Part shown: positions 11,293-22,819 of the stretch, in pieces
Layout: every line of letters begins with the position of its first letter
How positions within the stretch are numbered: the first letter of the stretch is position 1
NCBI GenBank assembly: GCA_023055355.1
Contig: JALJCS010000002.1
Span: forward strand, 89,925,001-89,989,000
DNA length: 64,000 nt
Direction: 5' to 3'
Source of the DNA: Agelaius tricolor
Taxonomy: Eukaryota > Chordata > Aves > Passeriformes > Icteridae
Translations under genes and position numbers: made by a program
The notes under the pieces: model-generated
The model's database searches: none
What the model was told of the DNA's origin: nothing
Seen by the model: the letters and a program-made list of their open reading frames with translations, nothing else

Positions 11293-11371
11293 TTAATAAA
11301 AATTTTCCAGCTGAGGAATAAAAATTAAAAATTTTCCAGCTGAGGAATAAAAATAAAAATTTCCAGCTGAA
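11293..11371. repeat. Three-copy minisatellite, period about 29 bp
   Basis: Three consecutive copies of a unit containing TTTTCCAGCTGAGGAATAAA, starting near 11303, 11332 and 11360, joined by A-rich linkers. The third copy is slightly shorter and ends CAGCTGAAG. Confidence 0.85.
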
Positions 11372-13021
11372 GCTACTTAAATCATAGGTAGGTGAAGCCT
11401 GTGGAGAGTAGTTGGTCTTGTAAAAACATGTAGCAGTCATGATGATTGCAAGTAGTAGAAACTTGTTTTTCTGCTAAAGGTCAGTAGGAGAAATGGGCAA
11501 CACTGGAGTTCAGCTTCTGCACCAGCTGAGTGATTTGTGAGGCTGCATCTCTCCTGGAGGTGGGTTGCTCAAAAAATCTGTTAGGAACTTACAGTTCTTC
11601 CTCCCTAAAATTCAGTGTTTCCCCTCCTGAAAAGATTCATGGACAATTACTAACCTCCCTCAGCTGCACACCTTCTCATCTACGCTCCATGTTTATTGCT
11701 CAAGGCCAAACAAAGATCATTGAAGGGGTCTGGAGGTTCTAGTAACCCCAGCAAACAAAAAGGAGATGGGACAATTCTTTCTATTTCTTCTTCTTGTCCA
11801 TGCTCACACTTTCTGCCATGTCTCCAAAACAGGGATCCAAAATCCAACTTCTTTATATTCCTGTAACTGCAGTAGGAAGATTTATTTCCCTCCAGTGTAA
11901 TATATTAAAATGAATAAGTGCTCAGAGAGAAGAAGGTCCCATATTTGTCTTCATCTTTGCTTCTAAAAGTTTTAATGTAAATCTGATCCTTAAACTACTG
12001 ATATTACATAGCAGATATCTTTTGCTGCCTCTGTATCTTAAAATTCAGTGTGAGGGAATTTAAATAGTTATAGAAATATCTTGAGATTTACACTTTTTTT
12101 TTCATGTATGCTCTGAAGCAAAATAAAATAAATTCCATTCTGCAACAGAAATGTTTAGGATTTAACACTTTATATTAAATATTATATTTCTTCAAAATAT
12201 CCTTTTACTGGTATTGTATCAAAACTGGCAAAATTATTTTTTTGGCTAAATTATTTAATTTGAAGAAAGTACTTCCTTTCTATTTGATTTTTTCTAAATA
12301 ATATTATTTTTAGCTGTAACTTTCACTTTTAATCTTAAGTTTTTGGTGAATCAACAAATTATTCTTTCACTACTTGTATTTACAGGACTCAATTACTAGT
12401 TTTTTCTATAATTTTTAAAAGTAAACCTTTTTGCTTAAGATATTTTAAGATCCATAAACCAGGCAAGCCTCTCATGAACCTGCGTTCTTTGGGGTTTTTC
12501 ACTGGAATTTTAATGTTTGATATATTTTCACTAAATATTTTAAGTAATTGTCCCTTTTACAGGCAAACCTTACCTGCTCCAGATCTTCAAACTATTTTCA
12601 GCTATAAAACCATATCTCTTTTTTATTTTAACATTTTTTATTGGTGATCATTGGCAAGCAGATTGTAATAAAAGAGACACAAAGATGATTCTCCACTGTT
12701 GCAATGTGCTTCTTTAACCTTGAGATGTTACAAGAATAAAAGAGTAGGAAAAGAACAATCACATTTTCTTGGAAGGGATTTGTTCATTTACAGCTGTAGC
12801 TTGAAATTTGATAAGATGATGATTCAGCTGTTAGGATGGAACGTGATAAGAAATGATAATAAACTGGCTCTAGGCCAAACCCATAAAATAAAGTAGGAAA
12901 TTTCCACGGAATTACATTTCTGACACAGACGTATGCATAATTCTTTAGATTACATGTAAATATTTATTGATACTGATATCCAATAATCATTAATTCTCAA
13001 CAATGGAAGATATTCACACAT

Positions 13022-13041
13022 ATAAATAAATAAATAAATAA
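13022..13041. repeat. (AAAT)n microsatellite
   Basis: About five uninterrupted TAAA units. Short and unremarkable. Confidence 0.8.
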
Positions 13042-14799
13042 TCTGGGGATTCCTCTTAATTTCAGTGCATATGGGACTAAAAGAAGAGCAAATGAGTATG
13101 GAAGGATTGTTTTTAAAGGGACTTTCCTTTTCTTCTTTCCCTGGTTTTCATCTGCTACCTTGGACTCAACTTTTCTGTTTTTGTAATAAAGATCATATCT
13201 GTAGCCCCATTTCACAATGTACCCAAGACACCTTTCTGGGAGAGTTCGGTGGAAGAGCTCTAGGGGTTTGCCAGGATGTTACAGTGCCCAATGGAAGATC
13301 TTGAAATGGAGTGGGATGAATAATGGGTGTCACAGACCTTGTTTGTTTTTTATTGTCAGTATGGAATGACAAAGGACTAAAATCTATTTTTAACTCTTTC
13401 TTAATCATTTTATGGTTGCTGCTGCCTCACACCTGTAGAAAGGATATACCTCCTGATGTTTTCACAGGATAGGCTACAATAGGCAAAGTACCTAAACACT
13501 AACGGCAACTACTTTACCCTGGATATGCCACAGTATTCATTTAATCCTTATTCATTACTGCAGATGTTTCTTCTTATCCTTCAGTGAGATCTATTTTCTT
13601 GCAGTTGCTGTGGAATATGTTAGCACATCTGTGATTTTCTTTTATTTTCTCCAAATATTGCCCCAAACTAAACACACTGTCATGAATCCTGCTTTAGCAT
13701 CTTGCTGACTACACTAATTTGTTGCAAACGAGTTGTTTAGTCTACTTAAAGAAATCACTGGCAAAGGTATCAGGAAAACTAGGTCTGGTAAAAATCTGTA
13801 AAAGGGCAACAAAGCTCAGTGGCAAAGTTCACTCTTCTCCCTACTACATGGATAAAACATACAGAGGAAAATCAGATAAGAATAAATTTAAAATGATTGA
13901 TGTGGAGGCTGGAGATATTAAGGGTAAGGATGGAAAGGGTGAGGGTGAAAAGAGGAGAGGGTAAAGGCAAACCTTCCATTGAGTGACAAGGTTCAGAGTG
14001 GATCCTATTTTCAAACTTAAACTCAGACTTGACCAACAGTTTCTGTCTAAAGGATTTAACAGCACTTAATCAATTGACTAAGTTAATTTTTATATGATCA
14101 ACAGAATTTACTACAAATACGACAGTGACAATTTTAGATCTGGGAGGGCAATATTTATGCTGTAGATTCTATAAGGTATTTACATCAATTCACATACAGA
14201 CATGAAGAAGGTACAAAGGTATATTGGGAAAAAATCCTCTAAAGTTCACATAATTATTTACATCACGTGCCTTTGCATCTCTCAACTTGCTTAGGATTAA
14301 TGAGCTTCAAGGACTTGGGATATCAGCCCAGGCCCCATCATCAGCTTTGGGTGATGGCCCACCATATATTTCCAGTTCAAGGGTTTGTGAGTTTTGAGAG
14401 GTGTCCCACTCAGAGGGAGGTCCTGGCATTGCATATTGTGGTTCAGGAGACCTTGAGGCCCTTACTTAGGGCCACTTTTTATAGGACCACAAAATAATGG
14501 GGTTAAGTAATCCATAAAACTTCTATCCTCAGGTTGTTTATCACTGGAGTTTCTAAAATACTTGTAAATTTTTTCCAAAATTCCTGGAACAATGGCACCA
14601 GAGTTTCCAAGACTCCAGGTACAATAGTATTGTTCCACTCAGGCTTTGATTATGGTAGGGAATGTTCCAAGGCTGTCAGGGATGATTGATTATATGCTCT
14701 CTCACCTTTCACCTCAGTATCACTCCCACCCTGGCCATGTAAGAGTTCCTGTATGACCAAGGGACAGTTCACGTCCCAACTCATTACACAGAGGTTAAG

Positions 14800-14891
14800 G
14801 CCTAATGAAAATTATTGAGAACATATTTTTATCCCCATCCCACTGTTAGAGAGTGAGTGGCTCACTTACTGGCTGGGGTTAAACCACAACA
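14800..14891 (+). mobile_element. 3' end of an ERVL-type LTR
   Basis: The sequence ending ACTGGCTGGGGTTAAACCA at about 14866-14885, followed by CAACA at 14891, matches the 3' terminus that I recognise in avian ERVL-type LTRs. It is preceded by the usual TTTTATCC...CCCATCCCACTG pattern. Orientation is plus. The preceding 500 bp (about 14270-14800) is somewhat less AT-rich and may be the rest of a decayed LTR, but I cannot align it by eye. Confidence 0.55.
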
Positions 14892-16831
14892 ATGGGCTTA
14901 AATCACCCTGACATTCTTGTATCTACAAAATCTCTAAATCATCAAAAAGTGTGAAAACTGGGCTCTGCAATGGAATGGCATATTTCCAGAGCTTCTAGCA
15001 AATCTCCATGAGGATGTCATAAGTTTTTTTTCCTGGACTGCATACAGAAAAGGAGACATAGTACTTTACCTAAGAATTACTGCTCAGGATCACTGATTAT
15101 AGAGAGGAAATTCAGCAGCTGAAGATCATAGGGCCCTATAGCTCAGAACATTAGACTCAGTCTGCATGTCCTCAGATAATCAGTAAAAGCTCTGCCTGCA
15201 AAAAGCTACACAAATGCATTCACCCTTTGATGCATGGTGTAATCGCATTCCCATCCATTTACTATCGACCATGTTGATTTATTATAATTTTAGTTTTTTA
15301 AAAAAAATATACTATATACTACAAAATGTAATGCTTCCCAGAAGTCTAAAAAGCAATGATTTCAGCAGTGATACTACCTTTATCAATTCCATCATCAAAA
15401 GATTATTGAAATCATCAAAAGTATCCACAGGGAATTTGTTTGTCCTGGTTCATTGAATTTTTTTTCTGTTCTAGAGACCCAGCTGTGAATTATCATTAGT
15501 ATGGCAGGGGAAAACCATTTACACTTCTTTAAGCAATATTAGAGTCTTTTTTGTTTCTCTGTTCCATCCTTTTCTCATTTTTGCCTGTTTTTTTTTAGTC
15601 TGTTCCTTTCTTTCACAAGTGGCAAATTCCTTGCTGCTTTCTTTATTGATTGACGAGAGGCACATGCACCAGTGAAGGCCAGAAAGCAAAGCTGCTGAAA
15701 GATGTTTCTGAGTATTGTTTTCTTTAATGATGTGGAGCAGCACTGAAAATAATGTCACCCTCTTCACACTCATTGGAATCCAACCTGAAATAGTGTGCAT
15801 GTTTAAAAGTCATAAAGGATGTTGTTTACTTTGATATAGTAGTGTCTGGGTCCATAAATTAAAAGCATCAGCACTGTGTACTTTTCAACACTCATTTTTT
15901 AACTTCCTCCTGTGCACACAGGCAGGCTTTTTTTGTTGTTGTTTTTTCACAATGGTATAACAGTATAATTTTTCTGTTAGATTGGTAAAGACATGGAAAA
16001 ACACACTGCTTGTTATCAGCCTTATTTTTACATTTACATATATTTATTAATATGTTCTTCCACAAGGAGTTCTAATGTCCTGACAAACCAGGGGGAGAAA
16101 AAGTTGAGAAAGTGGTTTTAAATTATTTGTGCAGTATGTTTTTGGTTGATTGATTGCTTGGGTTTTTTTGCTTTGGTCTTTTTTTGGTGGTGTTTTTTCT
16201 TTGTCTAGTTTTGGTTTTGTGGGGTTTTTAACATCACTGCAAGGACTGTTATGTCTTTCAGAATGGATATAGAAGAAGCAGAAAAAGAGGAAATGTTAGA
16301 GGTCATTACAGATGGGAACTACAGAAGGAAAAATGGGAAAAGGCTATTCCAACCTTTCAGTATGTTAGTCTCTTTGCAGAAACACAGCAACCCCAGTTAT
16401 ATTTTCAGATTATGACATCTTTATATGTTGGTGAAAATTAAAAAAACACCACACATTTATTAAGACCTCAATAAAGTTTGTTATTCTTATACATTAATTT
16501 TGAAAAGCTAAATTCTGGATTTCTACTAGTTGATGAAAGTTCCAATTTCCATTTCTAGTGATTTTTTTAGGATGTGTTTTTACTCATGAAGTTTGTAACT
16601 CTAGGCTACCCCATAGACTTAGATATCCATGGGCAAGGACATTTTCACATTTATTTGTGTGTTTTCTTATCTATTTTGTAGTCATGGTGATTAACTCAGT
16701 CTTTTGGACATGGCAGTCCAATGTGTCCTTTAGGAGTGTCTCTGTGGTAGAAGAGAACATCACAGTGGGGTCCCCAAACATGCTTTAGCAGAACTGCTCC
16801 ATCCCCAACAAACACTACAAAGGGCCCAAAA
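14892..16831. other. Gene-free stretch
   Basis: No supported gene or recognised transposon. It contains a T/G-rich tract at about 16139-16230, of the same kind as the one near 10700. Confidence 0.55.
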
Positions 16832-16942
16832 TAATCAAAGAATCACAGAATGGGTTGTGTTGGAAGGGACATTAAAGATCATCCAGTTCCAACCCCTCTG
16901 CCATAGGTTGGGACATCTTGCTCTAGACCAGGCTGCTCAGAG
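16832..16942 (-). mobile_element. CR1 3' end fragment
   Basis: The antisense of a CR1 3' terminus: AATCACAGAATGG followed by TTGGAAGGGACATTAAAGATC, then CTAGACCAGGCTGCTCAGAG. This is the standard order of the CR1 tail read backwards. It is heavily 5' truncated. Confidence 0.88.
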
Positions 16943-16967
16943 AATTTTTCATAAATCTCCTCAGAGG

Positions 16968-17000
16968 CACTTTGTATTCCCAGGACACTTTGTATTCCCA
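16968..17000. repeat. 15-bp direct repeat, period 18
   Basis: CACTTTGTATTCCCA occurs at 16968-16982 and again at 16986-17000. A simple local duplication next to the CR1 fragment. Confidence 0.9.
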
Positions 17001-18478
17001 TTCCTGATCTTGCATGCTCACAGCACGCTGACACAACTATGAAATTTCTACTCCTAGAATTTTTTGTTTAACAGGAGTAGGGAGGTCTCAAGACACATCT
17101 GATAAAAGCCCTATTAGATTAGGCAAAATACATAACAGGCATGTCCTCTGGCACTCAGTGACACATCTTCGGAGCTCCTATGAGGCAAATTGATTTCCTA
17201 AGGGCATGCCTAGAGTGACATGACATTCTTTTCTCCCTCCATTAGAGGACATTTCCTTTCAATGTGCTTTACCCCTCTGGGACTGAATGCTGAATAAACC
17301 ATTTCCCATTGTAAGAACAAGAGCAGAACCTAACCTTTAAGCTTTAGCACTTGGTGATACAGACACGTCTGCATGAGGACAAGATATTTCCTGTGAAAGT
17401 CAGGCTGCCTACTTGTTTGGCTGAGAATAAAGCAAGGAAATCTTCATTTTCTAGATAAAATGCTATGCAGGGGGTTGGACTTTCCCCCCTCCCCCTCTGT
17501 CTCTTGAGATGTGTTAGCAGCTGGGAAGATAATGTGTGTCACTGCAATATCTGCAGCATTTTCAAAGAGAGCATGGGAATGGTCACATCCCCATCACAGT
17601 AATAATTTGAATTTATTCCTAAGGCATCAGCATCTTCACCCAGTCTCTGCCTGAATGACAGCTCAGACTCTGCAAAGGCATCACAAGTGATTCTGGTACA
17701 CTATGAGCAGCCAACTAGGTTGACAGATTTCTATAAAATTCAGCATAGTTAGCTGCTTTTCTCAACCAGTTTTCAATCATTTTTTATTTCTATGTGTATG
17801 TATGTATGATATCTGTGTGATAGCCTGATGCACTCCATACAAATTAAGGAGGATTTGCATGGATGTCTTCTTGTGAAATCTTTTTTTTTCTTTTCCTTTC
17901 TCTCTTCTTTTAATAGAAAATCTGTCTGTCGAGGATGAAGTTCCATTGTGTTAGCTGCCATGTAAATATTCACTAAGAAGGAGACAGGAGACAGTAAAGA
18001 TTAAAAATGAAAAGTAGGGAAAACATTGTTATCCCTAAGAGGATGAAGTAGGGAATTATTAGATGAATACTGTAGGACTGAGGACATTAGAATAAAGTAG
18101 TAAGCCTATGCTTTGGCTCAGGAATGACTGACCTTCTTTTGTACTTGCTTATCTTAGGCCAAGGTTTATAGGACAGATTTAAGGATATGCTTTTTTAAGC
18201 ATTGATAATTTTCTTTGAAGCCCTTGAGTGAAATTTTAGTGGGTCAGGCTTTTGTTGTTGCAGATGGACTGTTTCCATGCTCAGGGCACTGATATTCTAC
18301 TCACATTTTAAACTACAGTTGTTCCTCCTAGAAAGCAGTATCAGATAAGGCTCAGGGGTGACTCCAAAGGCACAAACCAAGGAGTACTAAAGGTTAAAGC
18401 TGAAGTAAATTTCCAAAACCATTAAGGAAATCATCCTTTGCTTCACTTCTAGTTGGCCACAGGCAACTAGGCAACTAC

Positions 18479-18480
<2 letters not shown>
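17001..18480. other. Gene-free stretch
   Basis: I see no supported gene, RNA or recognisable mobile element here. Confidence 0.5.
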
Positions 18481-18566
<86 letters not shown>

Positions 18567-18568
18567 TC
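18481..18568. repeat. (TTTC)22 microsatellite
   Basis: Eighty-eight bases of perfect TTTC repeat, followed by a short interrupted tail (ATTTCTTTCTTACC). The perfect array implies recent length mutation. Confidence 0.98.
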
Positions 18569-18688
18569 ATTTCTTTCTTACCTTACTGGTGAAGTAAGTG
18601 ACTCCAGGAGAAGTGATGTGTGTTGGGTCCATAAGCATGCCTTAAACACACGTTATTGTCACAGGATAAACTCTGTGCAATAGGATAT

Positions 18689-19140
18689 GGAATCACTGAA
18701 TCACAGAATCATAAAATCATTAAGGTTGGAAAAGAACTTTAGGATCATCGAGTTCAACATTCAACCCGGCACCATTATGCTCACCATTAAACCATGTCTT
18801 TAAGTGCCAAATTCACATGTTTTCTGAATACTTCCAGGTATGTTGACTCCACTAATTCCACGGGCAGTTTGTTACAAAACTTTACAACACAATTGTGTGA
18901 AGAAATTTTCCTAAGATCCAATTTAAACATCCCCTGGTGCAACATGAGTCCATTTCATCTTGTCCTATCAATTGTTATCTGGGAGAAGAGACCACCCCCC
19001 ACCTGGCTACAACCACCTTTCAGGTACTTCTAGACAGTAATAAGATTCTCCCTGAGCCTCCTCTTCTCCAGGCTAAATATCCCCAGATTCCTCAGCCTCT
19101 CTTCCTAAGACTTTTGCTCTGGCCCCTTCACTAGCCTTGT
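18689..19140 (-). mobile_element. CR1 3' region fragment
   Basis: The antisense of a CR1 3' region about 450 bp long. It opens with the terminal AATCACAGAATCATAAAATC repeats. The TTAAGGTTGGAAAAGA...ATCATCGAGTTCAAC segment, CCATGTC..AAGTGCC, CACATGTTTTCTGAATACTT and TCTTGTCCTATCA..TGTTATC..GGGAGAAGAG follow in the expected order. Moderately diverged. Open frames at 18794-19134 lie entirely within it and are not genes. Confidence 0.92.
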
Positions 19141-21899
19141 GGAATGAAGGCTGACCTCCCAGTTCCTCAGCCCAAATCCTAATTTCCCAGAAAAAAAACT
19201 TTGAGTCTGCATCAACTACAGGTTTTGGAACATATGAAATAGAAATTATCTACAGTGCATTCAAACAGCTGATCTGGTAGTTTAGTGAAGGAATAAAGCC
19301 CCCAAAAAACTTTCAGAAGGTGAATATGGATGGCTAGAAAGAGTTGAACACTTTGAAATAGGGTTCATAAGGAAGATTAGAGTAAGCAGCAGAGCTCTCA
19401 AAGTAAATTAAAAGATTAGTTGAACTTGAAGTCAAGGAAGTTCTTACTCATCTAAAGCATAGACATTACAGTCCAAGTACTCACTTGAACCCCTTGTCTA
19501 GTCCTTTGATGATTAAACTTCATCTGTAGAGGACCTGGTCTCCCTTAACACTGCCTAGGTACATCACCACTGGCAGATTGTTTTCTCATTGAAACTAGTT
19601 CATATTTCCTGTGCTATTTGAAAAGTGCTGCATAAAAAATATTGTGTAGAAACAAAAATCTCTGAGGAATAGAATAGTAGAAACTTAGTTTCTACTATAT
19701 AAAATAGTAGAAAGCATGTAACTGCTTCTGAAAGGAGGAGAAAGCTGAGCAAGGATTTTAAGGTGGCAAAGTTCACCATCAAGATTATATAAGTGAATTA
19801 ATTAATTTCTCATAGAGGTCCATCTATTCCAGAATACTTAAGGTTTATTTCTGCCTATAACATAGCAAATCATATGACAACAAGAAAACATATGCTGCAT
19901 CTCAAACTTTGGCATGTTACAGGAATATTCTTCCCTGCCTGAATTTACTGACTCCAGTAAATTATTTTGCATTAAGAGTATAAAGTGAGCTAAAATTATT
20001 AGCTGAGTTTTAAGAACCAAAATTCAAAAGGAACAAAACAATCTCCCCCGTTTCCTTGAGGTAATTTATTCATTTCCAGATGACCAGATTTTGGACAGGA
20101 AAATGTCTTATATAATCCAAATTTTTCTCCTTGATGATATATGCAGATATACATTGCCAGTATTGATTTTGCTGCTCTGGGTTACTCTGTGTCATCATAA
20201 CTCATGCAGCGTGTGGCATTATACAAACAAATGCATCCCACTTTTGGCTATAGATTAAGATTGACTTGAGAAACTCAAGAAACTTTTATCTTTAAGGGAA
20301 TATGAACTAACTGCTTTGACTTTCCTCAAAATGCAAGTGACCATCAAAATGTAAGACATTATGAACTCTTGTTTTTCTTTGTCTCTTTGTAGAATCTGTT
20401 CTATCTGACATACTCAACAGAGACAAGGAGAGTTTCCACTCAAATTTTCTGCTTCTTTTGGTGTTTATTCTTTTGCTTTCCACTACCCAAAGTGTCCATT
20501 TAATTGTTTACTTTTAATTGGCATTAAATTAAATTACTGTCTGATAAGTTGAATCTGTTTTGCACACAGAAGTAACTATTAAGAAATCCACCTGTCTTTT
20601 TGTCAATCCACGAGCTTTTCCATCCACTTTTCCTCCTCTCTCCTGTCAGAGGGAGTAGAGGTGAAAGGGAGGGCTGAGCAGCTGAGTGTGCATTTGACAA
20701 CTGATCAAGGCTAACCTTTCATGATTCCCTAACAGGGTGGAGAAATGGGATGTTTGGGAGCTCCTAGTAACAATGAATGAAGTTTCAGCTCACTTTGTTA
20801 AGTGGATGTTCCCTTTTTTTAAGATGACTGTTGCAGTAGTGTTAGGAAAATGTATGTTTTCTAGTCACTGGGAATTCCTGCAGAGAACTGAATCAGGTAT
20901 TTTTTCCCTTTTCCAAGTACATTAACTTTTCCTAGCTTTCTTGGACGTGGAAATACTACCCAATAATTGGCTTCCAACAGGACTGTCTGGCCTTGCTGAA
21001 CACTAATGATAAAGAATCTTTGTTGGCTCACCCTAAGCATGAATTTAGAATCTCTGTTGCTATGGATGAAGTTTAACATTCAGGAGAATTGATCACATTA
21101 AATTTTCCTGCTTCATGGGTGAACCATTTCATAGCCAGAGAGTAACTCTTGAGAAAGAAGTGGTTCATAACAGGTAGGATGAAGCTCTTCTTTATTTTAC
21201 TATATTTGTAATCTCCTGCAATGGCAAAGTATCAGAAATAGTTGCAAATGGTGTAGACTGGTATAGATTATAAATAATGTGTTTTTTCAGTGTTTGCACA
21301 GGATCAGACACACACACACATTCATATACATCCAGGAGCACTCAGGCTAAAACCAGGCACTCCCAAGACATCAAGTAAATTAATTTTATGTTACTAAATC
21401 CAATTATCAGAAATGAGAGCACTATGGAAAATAATAAGTAATATTAATTATTCTTTATCTGGTTTTAGGGGGTGTGCATTATTGGTTGTTTTATAAGATA
21501 TAGAACGGTAGCATTGTGTGATTTTGGAGGGTGATCTTACTGGTGACTTTGGTATGGATAAAAGGAGAAAATTGAGTGCAACCCAACATATAAACCACAG
21601 GACCAGGCTCACAATATACTGTGTTGCCTTAACAGTGAGTTGCTTTTCGTGGTCAAGACAACTGTGTTGCCTCTCACTTCTTGTCTGATGATTCTGCAAT
21701 TCTGCCTTGGACTCAGCTAGAGCCTTGATTATTGGAGCCTCATGGTTCAAGGCAACACAAATACAAATAATTAGTAGACAGAAAGTAAATACATTTTAAC
21801 AATTAAAAAAAAAAAAACCCAACCAAAAAAAACCCTGCACTCTGGTCAGTTTCTGAATATACCCTGAAACAGGCAGCCTGAACAAAGGTCTTGCATATA
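19141..21899. other. Gene-free AT-rich stretch
   Basis: No supported gene. It contains a poly-A run followed by A/C-rich sequence at about 21804-21835. Nothing else recognised. Confidence 0.5.
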
Positions 21900-22810
21900 T
21901 CCAAAGTTAATTTTATTCATAGTACCTAGTATGAGTTTGGATTTGTGCTAAAACAGTGCTCCTAACACAGGGATGTTTTCATTACTGCTGAGCAATATTT
22001 ACAGGGAGTCAAGGCCTTTCCTACTCCTCATGCCATCCCATCAGTTAGAAGCCTGGGGGGACTCATAGAGTTGGGAGGAGACACAGCCAGGACAGGACCT
22101 TGACTGACCCTGAGTGATATCCCATATCATCTGACATCATGTTCAGCATAAAAACTGATGAAAGAAGAAGGAAAAGGGTTTCACCATTGTGCAAAATAGA
22201 GCCCTGCTTTCATGGGAATATTTGAACACCTGCCTGCCCATGGGAAGTGATGGATTAATCTTATCTTGCTTTGCTGGCATGCTCAGCTTTTACTTTACCT
22301 GTTCAACTGCCTTTATTTAAAGCCATGAATGTGGTGGTGTTCACAGGGGTCTCAGGAATAGGAAAGAGATGAGGATCTGGCTCCATATTTCAGAAGGCTT
22401 GATTTATTATTTTATGATATATATTATATTAAAACTATACTAAAAGAATACAAGAAAGGATTTCATCAGATGGCTAGCAGGGAAAGGAAGGAATGGAATG
22501 ATAATAAAATCTTGTGACTGACCGAGACAGTCCAAGACAGCTGGACTGTGATTGGCTATTATTAGAAACAACCACATGAGACCAATCACAGATCCACCTG
22601 TTGCATTCCACAGCAGCAGATAATTATTGTTTACATTTTGTTCCTGAGGCCTCACAGCTTCTCAGGAGAAAAAATCCTAAGGAAAGGACTTTTCATAAAA
22701 CATGTCTGTGACACATGAATTTTCTCACTTTTATCCTCCCCTTTCCCTTGGGAGGATGTGAACAAGTGGCTGTATGGGGCTGAGCTGCCAGCAGGGGCTA
22801 AACCACAGTA
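21900..22810 (+). mobile_element. ERVL-type solo LTR, interrupted by a younger LTR
   Basis: Plus-orientation LTR pieces in order: AGTTAATTTTATTCATAGTA with GTTTGGATTTGTGC (about 21905-21950), GTCAAGGCCTTTCC (about 22008-22021), GGAGACACAGCCAGGAC (about 22077-22093), GATATCCCATATCATCTGAC (about 22117-22136), GTTCAGCATAAA (TATA region, about 22141), and the 3' end TTTTCTCACTTTTATCC...GGGGCTAAACCACAG (22720-22808). The middle is displaced by the insertion at 22330-22713. The left boundary is approximate, no internal retroviral genes are present, and the LTR is decayed. Confidence 0.75.
22330..22713 (-). mobile_element. ERVK-type solo LTR with 6-bp target duplication
   Basis: A 384-bp element that starts TGTGGTGGTG and ends GTCTGTGACA, bounded by perfect CATGAA duplications (22324-22329 and 22714-22719). 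Minus orientation is inferred from the reverse-strand AATAAA (plus-strand TTTATT at 22403-22408) and a reverse-strand CCAAT box (ATTGG at 22551-22555). The 6-bp duplication and overall sequence fit the abundant songbird ERVK LTR type often labelled TguLTR5-like; that label is from memory. No internal viral genes remain. Confidence 0.88.
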
Positions 22811-22819
22811 TCACCGTGT

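Larger units (their letters stand above)
6426..14265. other. AT-rich gene-free stretch
   Basis: No supported gene. Open frames here are short, AT-rich and without splice or domain support. It holds A-rich tracts (about 7161-7245), a TATA-rich patch (about 8041-8080), a T/G-rich tract (10700-10785), a 29-bp minisatellite (11293-11371) and a short (AAAT)n (13022-13041). No recognisable transposon appears except possible unrecognised ancient pieces. Confidence 0.6.

Noticed and set aside
16264..16408. Short frame starting MDIEEAEKEEMLEV after a CAG
   Set aside because: About 48 codons, no convincing donor or partner exon, and no recognised protein. Probably chance.
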